Positions 38,200-46,860 of a stretch of 64,000 nt of DNA are shown here, in pieces. Location of the stretch: NCBI GenBank assembly GCA_046351595.1, contig JAXLYE010000003.1, forward strand, positions 496,001 to 560,000. Reading direction: 5' to 3'. The DNA is from JAXLYE01 sp046351595 (GTDB lineage Bacteria; Myxococcota_A; Polyangia; Palsa-1104; JAEUJZ01). The translations under genes and the position numbers were made by a program. The stretch's first letter is position 1. Every line of letters starts with the position of its first letter. The notes under the pieces were generated by a model. The model ran no database searches. It was not told the origin of the DNA and was given only the letters and a program-made list of their open reading frames with translations.

Positions 38200-39291
38200 G
38201 TGGGCTCGCTGTACCGCAAGACCAAGGGCGGGAGGGACCTGGGCTGGTACGCCGCGTTCGTCGAGGTCGACGGCCGGCGGCGCCATGTCGCGACGCGGCA
38301 GCCGACGCGGCAGGCCGCCAAGGTGTTCCTCGCCGAGATCGAGGCCAAGGTGCGCCGCGGCCTGGTCGGCGTCCCCGAGCGCCTGGTCGTTCCGACGGTG
38401 GCCGAGCTGGCCGAGCGCTGGCTGGCGGCGCGGCAGGGGCCCAAGGCGGCGCGGCGGCAGCGGGCGGCGCGGCTCTGCCTGGCGCGGGTGCTGCCGCAGC
38501 TGGGCGGCCTGCGCGCGGACCGACTCCTGCGCTCGCAGGTGACGCAGCTCTGCGCGGAGCTGTGCGCGCGCTACGCCGCCAACACGGTGCGCGTGACGAT
38601 GGCCACGCTCGCGGCGGTGCTGGCCGCGGCCGTGCACGACGGGATCCTGAGCACGAACGTGGCGCGCGGGATCGTGCTGCCGCAGCGCGAGAGCGCCCTT
38701 GAGTGGCTGACCGCGAGCGAAGCGGCGCGGCTGCTCGAGCTCGCAGAGCAGCGCAGCGCCCGCAGCCTGCGCGACGGCTCGCGCTACGCGGCGCTGGCGC
38801 TGGCGCTGTTGTGCGGGCTGCGGCGCGGCGAGATCTTCGGGCTGCGCTGGTGCGACCTCGATCTCGACGGGCGGCGCCTGGTCGTTTTGCGCTCGTACGC
38901 GGGCACGCCGAAGTCGGGAGAGGCGCGGCACCTGCCGCTGCCCGAGGAGCTTTTGCCGATCCTGTGCGCCTGGCGCGACCGCTGTCCAAAGACGCCCGCG
39001 GAGCTGGTGTGCCCGGTGCTGCATACGAGCCACCGCACCTGGGGCCTGAGCGGCGAGCGCACGGATCACGGGCTGCGGCGCCTGCTGGCAGCGGCCGGGT
39101 GCAAGCCGCTGCGCCGCGGCTGGCACGCGCTGCGCCACACCTTCGCTTCGCTGTACGTGCAGGCCGGCGGCGACCTGTACACGCTCAGCAAGCTGCTCGG
39201 GCACGCGTCGGTGGCGCAGAGCGAGGTCTACGCCCACCTCGGGCTCGAGCACCTGGCGGCGGCGCGGGCGCGGCTGCGGCTGCGCGGCTGA
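38200..39291 (+). CDS. Tyrosine-type site-specific recombinase/integrase
   Basis: The 363-residue protein has an N-terminal arm-binding-like segment (GSLYRKTKGGRDLGWYAAFVEVDG in two halves), a core-binding SAM-like domain (TVAELAERWLAARQG), and a catalytic domain. The catalytic residues are all visible: Arg in LLCGLRRGEIFGLRW, Lys in TPKSGEARHLPL, His-x-x-Arg in HALRHTFASL, His in LLGHASV, and nucleophile Tyr in EVYAHLGL. It resembles phage/ICE integrases. The start is GTG after GAGGGGGAG. No excisionase, att site or other phage genes were recognised nearby, so it may be a remnant of a lost element or belong to a small one covering the neighbouring remnants. Confidence 0.9.
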   Translation: MGSLYRKTKGGRDLGWYAAFVEVDGRRRHVATRQPTRQAAKVFLAEIEAKVRRGLVGVPERLVVPTVAELAERWLAARQGPKAARRQRAARLCLARVLPQLGGLRADRLLRSQVTQLCAELCARYAANTVRVTMATLAAVLAAAVHDGILSTNVARGIVLPQRESALEWLTASEAARLLELAEQRSARSLRDGSRYAALALALLCGLRRGEIFGLRWCDLDLDGRRLVVLRSYAGTPKSGEARHLPLPEELLPILCAWRDRCPKTPAELVCPVLHTSHRTWGLSGERTDHGLRRLLAAAGCKPLRRGWHALRHTFASLYVQAGGDLYTLSKLLGHASVAQSEVYAHLGLEHLAAARARLRLRG

Positions 39292-39318
39292 GCGGCGCGG
39301 CGCCGAGCGAGATCGCGC

Positions 39319-40209
39319 CTACAGCCCGAACTCGCCGAGCAGGGGACGCAACAGATCGAGCATGGCCTTGATGCGCGGGATCTCGGAGAGCACGGCCGGG
39401 ACGATCACGCGCAGCCCGACCTCGCGGCCCACCACATCGCGCAGCACCGGGACGAGCGTCCCGTCGGGGACGCCGGGATCCGGCAGCATCGCGTCCGGGA
39501 CCAGCGCGATGCCCATGCCCGCGATCGCGAACTGCCGGATCAGGTGGATGTGCCGCGTGATGATCACCGGCGTGACCGGGAACGTGCTGCCGCTCAGCGT
39601 CGGCCAGATGCGGCCGTCCTCGCCGGGGCACTCCCAGGCCATCAGATCGTGGCCGGCCAGATCCGCGATCGAGGTGGGCGTGCCGCGCCGCGCCAGGTAG
39701 TCCGCGCTCGCGATCAGCCACACGCGCGAGCGCACGAGCTCGCGCGTGACCCAGGGACCGGCGGGGCTCGTGTTCCCGAAGTGCAGCGCCACGTCCACGT
39801 TCTCGAGCATGCCGCCGATCGGATCGTCGCTGAAGTGCAGCCGGTAGGTCAGGCGCGGGTACTTGGTGCGCGCGAACCGGAGCATCGGCGTGATGACGTG
39901 CGGCGGCAGGCCGACGGGCAAGAGGATGCGCAGCACCCCCGAGGGCTCGGAGCCGACCTCGCGGACCGACTCGATGAGGGCGTTGGCCTCCTGCACCATC
40001 AGGCGCCCGCGCGCGGCCAGCATGTCCCCGGCCGCGGTCAGGCTGGCGCCGGCGCGCGTCCGATCGACGAGCAGCACGCCGGCGCGCGCCTCGAGCTGGT
40101 CGATGCGGCGGCGCAGCGTCGCGCGCGACAGGCGCAGGGTCTTGGCCGCGGTCAGGAACGATCCGGTGTCGGCGACTGCGAGAAAGGCTCGGAGCTCTTC
40201 AAGGTCCAT
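39319..40209 (-). CDS. LysR-family transcriptional regulator
   Basis: The 296-residue protein begins MDLEELRAFLAVADTGSF, with the helix-turn-helix LTAAKTLRLSRATLRRRI and wing LLVDRTRAGASLTAAG. The effector domain shows VGLPPHVITPMLRFA, GMLENVDVALHFGN, and a SADYLARRG segment. Group CbnR/ArgP-like by layout; the effector is unknown. The gene upstream on the same strand is only a remnant and the convergent neighbour is the recombinase, so no target is evident. Confidence 0.88.
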   Translation of the reverse strand: MDLEELRAFLAVADTGSFLTAAKTLRLSRATLRRRIDQLEARAGVLLVDRTRAGASLTAAGDMLAARGRLMVQEANALIESVREVGSEPSGVLRILLPVGLPPHVITPMLRFARTKYPRLTYRLHFSDDPIGGMLENVDVALHFGNTSPAGPWVTRELVRSRVWLIASADYLARRGTPTSIADLAGHDLMAWECPGEDGRIWPTLSGSTFPVTPVIITRHIHLIRQFAIAGMGIALVPDAMLPDPGVPDGTLVPVLRDVVGREVGLRVIVPAVLSEIPRIKAMLDLLRPLLGEFGL

Positions 40210-40338
40210 GGCTGCACCACGATGGCCATTTCTTGCGCATGGTACGGCCGATCTTGGCCAGCTTTTTCGTCCCGGGGGCGCGCCCGGCAGCGCGTGCGGT
40301 CCGCACTCCCGTGCCGGGGGGCGGGGCGGCGGGCCGTC

Positions 40339-40626
40339 TCAGTGCTCGCCGGGACGCTTCGCGCGCGGCCTGGCGGCCGGGATCTCGAGCTCAGGGACCG
40401 CGGTCTGCACGACCTTGGGCAGGCTGACGGCGCCGCGCGGCGCGCTGTCCAGATCCCGCGCCGGCTCGACCGCGCCCTGACCGCCGGGGTTGTAGCCCTG
40501 GCTCGGCGGACCGCCCCAGCGCCCGTACACCGGGTTCTTGCACGCGATCGGGCCTTCCCAGTAGTGGCGGATACTGTGAGCCTCGTCGCTGAGGGCTGGC
40601 CAATCGATCCACAGAACTCGCGAAGT
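40339..40626 (-). pseudogene. C-terminal remnant, possibly of a DUF2330-like protein
   Basis: The last 90 or so residues of this frame look coding: LWIDWPALSDEAHSIRHYW, then EGPIACKNPVYGRWGGPP, and a tail PKVVQTAVPELEIPAARP. The ACKNP/GRWGGPP pattern recalls the C-terminal end of myxobacterial DUF2330 proteins, from memory only. Upstream the frame turns into Arg/Pro-rich sequence with no homology and no ribosome site, so the 5' end of the gene is missing. The boundary at 40626 is approximate. Confidence 0.35.
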
Positions 40627-40939
40627 GCTTGCAACGCTTGGGGTTGGGGTGCGGATCGATTGGGCAGCCGCAGGTTTGAATGCAGCGCTAGCAGCGAGCG
40701 GATCGCGGTCGTGATCATCGAGTGCCTGCTGATCCGCGCGCCTGGGCAGCTTGAGGCGAGGTGCGTTCGCTGCGGTTCGACGCGCTCGTTGAGCGCGTCG
40801 ACGAGCTCGGTCGAGAGCTAGATCGTGATGGGGACTCGTGCGCCCTAATGCGGACGCGCTTCCGATTGGGGGTAGGGTCGGGTTGGGACACGGGTTGTTA
40901 CCTCCTACGTTACTGCTCGCCGCGTGATAGACGCGCTTT
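40627..40939. other. Non-coding or decayed stretch
   Basis: About 310 bases with no convincing gene on either strand. It lies between two gene remnants and has lower GC than its surroundings, in keeping with a scar of deleted or transferred DNA. Confidence 0.3.
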
Positions 40940-41134
40940 TCAAAGTTCGGGCGTTTGGCCTCCAAAAAAATCGGCTTCTTGCGTCGGAGAAATTAGTACG
41001 TGTGGTCGCGCTGCAGGAGTTCGGCGAGTTCGGCCAGCGCCGCGCGCCCGGCGCGGGTGCCGCAGGAGTTCGTGGGCAAGCTTCACGAGGCCGATTAGAG
41101 GGCAGAGGAGCGAGAACAGTCGATCGTCGTGCAT
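40940..41134 (-). CDS. Small hypothetical protein
   Basis: A 64-residue frame starts at ATG 41132-41134, seven bases after a strong AAGGAGGAG. It reads MHDDRLFSLLCPLIGLVKLAHELL, a possible amphipathic or membrane helix, and then turns Arg/Ala/Thr-rich. The good ribosome site supports translation; the basic tail may result from a frameshift. No family recognised. Confidence 0.4.
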   Translation of the reverse strand: MHDDRLFSLLCPLIGLVKLAHELLRHPRRARGAGRTRRTPAARPHVLISPTQEADFFGGQTPEL

Positions 41135-41303
41135 GGTGGACTCCTCCTTGCCCGAGGCGGAGCTCAACGCCCCTGCAAGGAGTATTAGAGAGACTGCTGG
41201 TACCGCGTACTGGCGAGCACGGTCGGTTTGGGCGCCACGTCCGCCCCGGCACTGATAGCGCGCAGGCGCCCCCCGAGGCCTTGCGCCGCGCTACGCTTGA
41301 GAC

Positions 41304-42617
41304 ATGCGCCCAGCCCGCCTTGTGCCGTGGCTGCTGATCGCCTTGCTCGCCCCTGGGGCCGCCCGCGCGGTGCCTCCTGATCCTCTCGACTTCCCGGCCC
41401 GCGCCGCCGCACAGGAAGCCGCGGGCGACCCCAGCTCCCTCGTCGAGGCCGCTGCCCTGCGCCGCGCGCTCGGCCAGCCCGAGCTCGCCGTCGTGGACAC
41501 CGAGCGCTTCCTAGCACGGCTCGCCAAGGACCCTCATGATGCTGTCCCCGCTGTTGCGGCCTACCTCGACGGGCTAGCCGACCCCGCCCTCGCGCCCGAG
41601 CCCGCCGACCGCGAGGCCGCTCTGCGCCGTCTCCTTGCCGCCCTGCCTGGGTCTTCCAGGGTCCCCGCCGTCGCCGCCGTGCGCGCCCGCGCCGAGGTCC
41701 TGCTCGCCGCGCACCTGTGGCCGCAGAGCTGCCCCCTCGACCCCGCCCGCCGCGACGGCGACGCCTGCGTCGAGCGCATCGACGCGGCGCGAGAGTTCCA
41801 CGACCGCCTCAGCGCCGAGCGCGCCGCTGCCCGCCGCGCCGGCCGCCGCCCCCTCACCAGGCACCTTGCCTGTTACGACCCGCCCCGCTTCCGCTACGTC
41901 GTGCACCCCCGCCTGCCCGCCCTCGCCCGCGAGGCTCAAGCCCTGGTCGAGAGCGCCCTGTGCCGAGCTCTCCCCCTGCGCAAGGGCCCAAGCGACCGGC
42001 CGAGCGACCTGGCGCTGCAGGACACCCTGGCCCACGCCCTGTTCCTGCGCGCCGAGCCCCGCTTCGAGGCCGCCGTGGCGAAGCAGGCGCCCACCGGCCT
42101 CGTCTTCGACCCGAGTCGGCCGCGCGCGACCGCGGCCAGCAAGGCCCGCTTCGGCGCCTGGCTGAGGGTCCGGGCCCCCAAGTCCATGATGGTCCCGCGC
42201 GAGCGCCCCCTCTACGAGGCCGTGCTGGCTCGCTCCGTGCCTGCCTGGTCCCTGGCCGCCCACACGCGCCGCGCCCAGCTGCTCTTCGACCTCAACGACC
42301 AGATCAGCCGCCCCCTGCCAGCCTCGCCGCCGCCTCCTCCGCCCCCCGGCATGACCCGCGACGAGTGGGACCGGATCTTCGAGGGGGCCTGGTGCGAGCC
42401 CACCCCCGACCACCTCGAGCGCCCCCTTACCGAGGCCCTGGGCGACTGTCTCGCCGCCTCCGCCGATTTTCCCGACTCTCCCTTCGCGCGCACCTGCCTG
42501 GGCCTGAATTACGCCCTGCGCCCCTCCGAGCACAGCCGGGCCCGCGAGATCTTCGCCCCGCCCGCTGCCACGCCCCCCCTCGCCGCGGTGCTCTACCTGC
42601 CCAGCCCGATCCGTTAG
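41304..42617 (+). CDS. Secreted hypothetical protein
   Basis: The 437-residue protein has a clear signal peptide (MRPARLVPWLLIALLAPGAARA) and an Ala/Leu-rich helical mature part with TPR-like pairs (for example AALRRALGQPELAVVDTERFLARL in two halves). Cys residues are spaced through the protein (SCPLDPARRDGDAC, CYDP, CEPTPDH, GDCLAASAD, RTCLGLNYALRPSE). The C-terminal segment CLAASADFPDSPFARTCLGL resembles the end of tetratricopeptide-type myxobacterial secreted proteins. A Pro tract (eight prolines) interrupts it near residue 345. No enzyme motif found. Function unknown; probably periplasmic. Confidence 0.7.
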   Translation: MRPARLVPWLLIALLAPGAARAVPPDPLDFPARAAAQEAAGDPSSLVEAAALRRALGQPELAVVDTERFLARLAKDPHDAVPAVAAYLDGLADPALAPEPADREAALRRLLAALPGSSRVPAVAAVRARAEVLLAAHLWPQSCPLDPARRDGDACVERIDAAREFHDRLSAERAAARRAGRRPLTRHLACYDPPRFRYVVHPRLPALAREAQALVESALCRALPLRKGPSDRPSDLALQDTLAHALFLRAEPRFEAAVAKQAPTGLVFDPSRPRATAASKARFGAWLRVRAPKSMMVPRERPLYEAVLARSVPAWSLAAHTRRAQLLFDLNDQISRPLPASPPPPPPPGMTRDEWDRIFEGAWCEPTPDHLERPLTEALGDCLAASADFPDSPFARTCLGLNYALRPSEHSRAREIFAPPAATPPLAAVLYLPSPIR

Positions 42618-42797
42618 CGTCCCCGTGCTGCGCCGGCCGCAGCGCAGCGTGGCAGCGAGCCGACATCGGTTCACACTACCGAAGAGCCGTTCACACCCCT
42701 GAACCAGCCCCGCCCAGCCTCCCCGTCGCAGAGGGCTCGAGCAGACCCATGGCACGTCGGCTGCATTACTCCTGACCAGAAGACAAGGAGGCCCACG

Positions 42798-43130
42798 ATG
42801 TTCGCCAAGACGCTGCTCGCCACTCTCGGAATCGCTGGTGCTCTGCTGGTCTGCGCGGCCACCGACGCCTCCGCGGACCCCTGGCGCGGTCGCGGGTCAG
42901 TCTTCCGCGGTGGAGTCGTCTACCGCGCTCCGGTCTACCGGGCGCCCGTGTACCGCGCGCCGGTGGTCTACCGCCCCGCGCCGGTGGTCTACGTGCCCCC
43001 CACGCCGGTCGTGTACACGGCGCCCGTCTACCCCGCGCCGGTCGTCGTTGCCCCGCCGGTCGTCTACCGCGCCCCAGCCTGCGCGACCCCGGCGTATCCT
43101 CGCCCGTGGGTCCGGCACGGCCCCTGGTAG
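42798..43130 (+). CDS. Small secreted protein rich in VYRAP repeats
   Basis: The 110-residue protein has a signal peptide (MFAKTLLATLGIAGALLVCAATDASA) and a short mature chain built from Val-Tyr-Arg-Ala-Pro and Pro-Val-Val-Tyr repeats, with two late cysteines (ACATPAYP). Such Tyr/Pro/Val-rich proteins are found in bacterial envelopes and may be structural or crosslinked. AAGGAGG precedes ATG at good spacing. Last gene before the GC content drops. Confidence 0.75.
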   Translation: MFAKTLLATLGIAGALLVCAATDASADPWRGRGSVFRGGVVYRAPVYRAPVYRAPVVYRPAPVVYVPPTPVVYTAPVYPAPVVVAPPVVYRAPACATPAYPRPWVRHGPW

Positions 43131-43482
43131 CTCGTCGCTCGACGAGGCGGCGGCCATCGTCCCGTGCATCGAATACGACGTGTGAGCGACAAGAAGTCCA
43201 GTCCGGTCAACTGGTGCTGCACGCGGACCGGGGCGCCTCGATGCGGTCATCGGCGACACTGACCAGCGCCACCAGCGCTCGAACGAGGTCGTTGGGGACA
43301 ACACGGTCTCGCTCTCGCTTGGCAGGCCAGCCACTCAATGCCGATGCAGTGAGTAGCTGGGTTGTGGTGATGAGCGCGCCGTCCACAACCCGCAGGATCT
43401 GGTCTTTTGTTCAGTATGGTATCTAATTTTGTGAAACGGTTGAATTCGCTAAGGTATCAGCCGCACCTGTCTAGAGACTGTC
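43131..43482. other. Left edge of the accessory island; no gene
   Basis: About 350 bases in which GC falls and A/T-rich promoter-like sequence appears near 43405-43440 (TATGGTATCTAATTTTGTG), upstream of the GHKL gene. Frames here have no recognisable domain. No attachment site or insertion-sequence end was identified, so the left boundary of the island is not fixed. Confidence 0.4.
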
Positions 43483-44352
43483 ATGCCATCAGGCGCCAAC
43501 CTCACCTTGCGCGCGATAGAGCATCTTGAACACGCTCTCGGAGATGTTGATGCTCAGGCTACGCTGGCACAGCCTTTAGCTGGATTGACGCTCGGCGCCC
43601 TTGGTGAACTCGTCTGTTCTGGTGCGTTCTGGGCAGCGAGCGGGCGGCGCGTTGAGGTGCAATTACTCGACTACTGGGCGGCGCATCACGTTCCCCTCCG
43701 GTGTGCCTGGAATGCTCTACAGACGCCCGGACAGATGCCTTCGGCAGTTTCTGCGCTAGGCCACTTTGGAGTGCGGCCTGTGCCGAGCAAGCGCGAACTA
43801 ACCGAATTGCCCTGGCAGCAGTTTTTAGAAAGCTTCGGTGAGGGGCTCATGCGGCACGGTTTTCCTCGGCCGCTTGCTCGAGCGCTCAGCGGTGCTTTCG
43901 GGGAGATGGCTGATAACGTCGTCTCGCACAGTACTCCCGAGGGCCTGCCCCCGGCGCCCGGCATTGTCGCCTTTCATATGGAGCCCGGCTGGATGGCCTA
44001 TGCTGTAGCTGACACGGGTCGCGGTGTCTTGGCCAGCCTCGTCACAGCAGAGCGATGGGCTCACCTGCGCAAGGCGGAGCAAGCCCTACGTTTAGCGGTG
44101 ACTGAGGGAGCTACGTGTCGGTCGGGATTTGCCACAGGCTCCGGGTATCAGACGGTCATCCAGGCGCTCTCGGAACGGAACGGCTACCTGCGCTTTCGTA
44201 GCGACGATGCCAAGCTCGAATTGCGTGGCTCGGCAACGACGCTGCAGCCACGGGGCGGTCCTGTCCCTCGCATGCCAGGGCTGCAGCTGGTGGTGCATTG
44301 TGCCATGGACGGAAGCTTGCCCGGAGAGCGGCAGCTGCCTGCTGTGCTTTGA
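43483..44352 (+). CDS. GHKL-type ATPase (histidine-kinase-like ATPase domain) protein
   Basis: The 289-residue protein has the Bergerat fold motifs: N-box FGEMADNVVSHS (about 138-150), G1-box AVADTGRG (about 176), and a G2-like loop GFATGSGYQTVIQAL (about 215-228). There is no HisKA phosphoacceptor helix, receiver or membrane segment, so it is not a classical sensor kinase. It is more like stand-alone GHKL ATPases or anti-sigma kinases. The first 130 residues contain LLDYWAAHHVPLRCAWNALQ and no known domain. Codon use and GC are lower than in the host background. It is the first gene of a same-strand cluster, and the next gene encodes a STAS-like protein, a pairing that recalls kinase/antagonist switch modules (inference). 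Confidence 0.8.
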   Translation: MPSGANLTLRAIEHLEHALGDVDAQATLAQPLAGLTLGALGELVCSGAFWAASGRRVEVQLLDYWAAHHVPLRCAWNALQTPGQMPSAVSALGHFGVRPVPSKRELTELPWQQFLESFGEGLMRHGFPRPLARALSGAFGEMADNVVSHSTPEGLPPAPGIVAFHMEPGWMAYAVADTGRGVLASLVTAERWAHLRKAEQALRLAVTEGATCRSGFATGSGYQTVIQALSERNGYLRFRSDDAKLELRGSATTLQPRGGPVPRMPGLQLVVHCAMDGSLPGERQLPAVL

Positions 44353-44442
44353 TTCACCGGAATAGGTGAAACTAAGCCGCCCCAGTCGAGCCAAGAACGA
44401 CTCCTGACATTCTCTCTCTGTCGCTGAACTATAAATATTTAT

Positions 44443-44499
44443 TTGCGCACATCACCATACTTGTAGGTCTTCATTTCATGTGAAAAAATGATTGCGCAC
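44443..44499. promoter_or_regulatory. Repeated TTGCGCAC with a central palindrome upstream of the STAS-like gene
   Basis: TTGCGCAC occurs at 44443-44450 and 44492-44499, 49 bases apart. TTTCA-TG-TGAAA (44473-44484) lies between them. A TATAAATATTTAT stretch sits just upstream (about 44430-44442). The 179-base gap therefore looks like a regulated internal promoter for the genes from 44544 on. Confidence 0.45.
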
Positions 44500-44543
44500 G
44501 CAGGGTTTCGGCTGTAATCTCATCTTCATCGGTGAGGAAAGCC

Positions 44544-45179
44544 ATGCTGTACCACCTTCTGCGCTCGTCTGCCCCGGCGGTGAAGCACGCCATTGGTGCT
44601 GCTCAGGGAGAAGAAATGCTCCGGCCTCTTCTCCACTCCCTTACTTCCCGTGCTGAGGACTTGGCGGCTCATTCTGGCGAGCTGGTCATCTTAGACTTCA
44701 CCGGCATCGAGGCGGCTACCGCCAGCTTCATCAAAGCGACCGTCGTCCGCCTACTGAAGCTGAGCCAGCAGGCAGCTGATGAGGCGCCTGCAGATGAGAA
44801 AGCGGCCGAGGGGCCGCTACTCAACATCTACCCTTGCGTGCATGGCCTCGCCACAGAGGTTCGCGAAGAACTGAGCGAAGTGCTGGTCAGCCAGCGTCTG
44901 GTTTGTCTTGAGGCGATGGCATGGAATCCGACGCAAGCGACTGCAGCCACACTTTATGGGCCACTCGAAGTGTCGCTGTGGAATACCTTACAAAAGCTGA
45001 CTGGCACGGTTGGGTCAACTGCTTCGCAGCTTCACGCGAACCATCCGGAAGAGAACATTAACGTCACCGCCTGGAACAATCGGCTGGCTGACCTGTTTCG
45101 GTTGCGCCTAGTGCGTCGTGTACGCCAAGGGCGTCCCTGGCTGTACTCCTCTATTGCTGGTGAGGTGCGTCGTGGGTGA
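44544..45179 (+). CDS. STAS-like (DUF4325-type) protein with C-terminal winged-helix region
   Basis: The 211-residue protein carries LVILDFTGIEAATASFIKATVV (in two halves, about residues 47-70), the strand-loop-helix of STAS-like DUF4325 modules, with FTGIEAATASF at the place of the regulatory Ser/Thr loop. The last 45 residues (NVTAWNNRLADLFRLRLV, then RRVRQGRPWLYSSI) resemble the recognition helix and wing of a winged helix, hinting at DNA binding. DUF4325 and GHKL ATPase domains are known to co-occur or fuse. An attractive model is that the ATPase at 43483 phosphorylates or holds this protein. GAGGA lies six bases before ATG 44544; an in-frame GTG at 44532 overlaps that ribosome site and is not preferred. 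Confidence 0.7.
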   Translation: MLYHLLRSSAPAVKHAIGAAQGEEMLRPLLHSLTSRAEDLAAHSGELVILDFTGIEAATASFIKATVVRLLKLSQQAADEAPADEKAAEGPLLNIYPCVHGLATEVREELSEVLVSQRLVCLEAMAWNPTQATAATLYGPLEVSLWNTLQKLTGTVGSTASQLHANHPEENINVTAWNNRLADLFRLRLVRRVRQGRPWLYSSIAGEVRRG

Positions 45180-45606
45180 GCATTTTAAGCGTCAGAAAAC
45201 AAAGCAATTTAATGAACTCGCTATGGCTAACTATAAGCAGCTGAAGATACCTCGACTGCCCTTGCTGGGTATCAAGACCTTCCAGACCATTTACCAATGT
45301 TTGGTATCGGGCGCGGGGAGTTCAGTGCTCAGCCAGCTCACAGAGGAGACCAGCCTTGTGCTCATGCGCCAAGGGGGTACTTCCTGGATGGTTATCTTCG
45401 GCAATCAAGAGGTAGGGCTGCTCTCCGAACAAAGCGCCTCTGATCTGTCTGAGAAAGCAGAGCGTCACGGTCTGCCCAATATGCTGAACGCATCCTTTGG
45501 CAGTATCAGCGAACTGAGCGGTAGTTTCGAAATTAGTTGCGAACTGCCTGATGCAGAACCGGCACAAGAATCGACCTCTAAAAAGGCTTCCAGGGGACGC
45601 TCATGA
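45172..45606 (+). CDS. Small protein of unknown function in the GHKL-STAS cluster
   Basis: The 144-residue protein (GTG 45172, overlapping the previous stop; an internal ATG at 45223 or so is possible) shows MANYKQLKIPRLPLLGIK, TSLVLMRQGGTSWMVIFGN, SEKAERHGLPNMLNAS, and an acidic/Ser-rich tail. It has one compact alpha/beta unit without known motifs. It overlaps the next gene by ATGA, so it is translated in step with it. Confidence 0.6.
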   Translation: MGEHFKRQKTKQFNELAMANYKQLKIPRLPLLGIKTFQTIYQCLVSGAGSSVLSQLTEETSLVLMRQGGTSWMVIFGNQEVGLLSEQSASDLSEKAERHGLPNMLNASFGSISELSGSFEISCELPDAEPAQESTSKKASRGRS

Positions 45607-46799
45607 GCCACGTTTCGTTGCCTGTTCTCCCGTCGGCGAACATCACGCGCCCTTTGCCATCCATGGCTTCCTGTCAGCGCTGTCGCTTTGAGGACGTATG
45701 TGGAGGGCTTGATGAACTGCAAGGAAGCTTGTTTGGTTGCTTTTCGAGCTGCCGAGCAGAACTGCAGTGTGGCAATTATGATTGGACGTGTCCCTGCCGT
45801 CCCGATTTTGTGAGCCGTTGGGCAGAGGTAGGTGGTTGGCCGCCGCGTCCACCGGTTTCCCTACGGGCGTGCACGGAACCAACGCTTCCTACCTATATGC
45901 CAATGGTTGTGACCCACGGTCTCAAGACCCGTGACGTGGTGCCCGTGCCTGTAGCGGCTGTCACGACGTTTGAGCTTATTAAGGGACGAGGGAAGCGGCG
46001 GCATGTCGATGCTGAGAATGCGGCTGAGTTTCGTGAGCAGTGTCGATTGCCACAAGATAGCCGAGTCCTACTCGTCTCAGTTGGCCATGATGGCCGGCTC
46101 GCCAGTTACTGGCGTACGCGACTCCAAAGCGAACTGCCGCAGCAACTTGCAAACCTGGGAGTTTTGGGTATTACCGTGCCAAATTTTTCGTTTTTTACTG
46201 ATGCTCCCCGAACGCATACTATATGGAACCGGGCACGCATGCTGCGTTGCGCTGAGGAATTCTCGACTGCTGGGCTCAGTGTTATTCTGCACCTTAACGC
46301 GTTAACTAATGCTGATTGGGACTATTGGGGTTCGCTCTTGCGCGACCATCCGCAGCATCGCTACGTTGCCAAGGAGTTCCAGACCGGACTCCTCGATCCC
46401 GATAAGTCAGATATGGCTATCAAGGAATTAGCTGTGCTACAGGACAAGCTCGGACGCGAACTCCATCCGCTTATTATTGGCGGCCCGCGATTAGCAGCTA
46501 AGCTGCCTGGGTACTTTAAGCACTTTACGATTATTGACTCCAAGCCCTGGATGGCTACTATTAAGCGGCGTTTGTTAGAGGCAAAAAATGGCAAAATAAA
46601 GGAACGTCAGCACCTTACCGATAAGGGCGAGTTGTTGGATCTTCTTCTGTCCCACAACCTCGAACAGAGCACAGAACGCCTCGCGGCAGCATTTGGTAAG
46701 AAGAATGTCATGCCAGCGCAGAGTGATCCTCCACGCGCAGACGCCGTATCAAGGGTGGTGCCCGCAAAATCTGATAAGCAACTCCAATTCGGCTACTAA
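45603..46799 (+). CDS. Cys-rich protein with DUF4417-like core
   Basis: The 398-residue protein begins with a dense cysteine region (about 24-65: CQRC, DVCGG, FGCFSSC, LQCG, TCPCRPDF), nine cysteines that suit a zinc or iron-sulfur centre. The core (about 160-300) contains LGVLGITVPNFSFFTDAPRTHTIW in two halves, AGLSVILHLNALTNADWDYW, and VAKEFQTGLLD, a TIM-barrel-like run of strands matching the DUF4417 pattern (PNFSxxxDxPR, then a GLxVI strand and a W-rich segment). The tail (320-398) is basic and ends KSDKQLQFGY. Function is not established for the family. ATGA overlap with the preceding gene indicates coupling. Confidence 0.65.
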   Translation: MSHVSLPVLPSANITRPLPSMASCQRCRFEDVCGGLDELQGSLFGCFSSCRAELQCGNYDWTCPCRPDFVSRWAEVGGWPPRPPVSLRACTEPTLPTYMPMVVTHGLKTRDVVPVPVAAVTTFELIKGRGKRRHVDAENAAEFREQCRLPQDSRVLLVSVGHDGRLASYWRTRLQSELPQQLANLGVLGITVPNFSFFTDAPRTHTIWNRARMLRCAEEFSTAGLSVILHLNALTNADWDYWGSLLRDHPQHRYVAKEFQTGLLDPDKSDMAIKELAVLQDKLGRELHPLIIGGPRLAAKLPGYFKHFTIIDSKPWMATIKRRLLEAKNGKIKERQHLTDKGELLDLLLSHNLEQSTERLAAAFGKKNVMPAQSDPPRADAVSRVVPAKSDKQLQFGY

Positions 46800-46860
46800 T
46801 GTTTAATTCTGGTAACGAAACACTGTGTCTCAAACACTGATGACCAAAAAGGAGTTGATG

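Noticed and set aside
38029..39252. 407-codon minus-strand frame opposite the recombinase
   Set aside because: Antisense shadow; the recombinase on the + strand has all catalytic residues.
42897..43334. Minus-strand frame opposite the VYRAP-repeat gene
   Set aside because: Mostly the complement of the repeat gene; the non-overlapping part has no recognisable motif.
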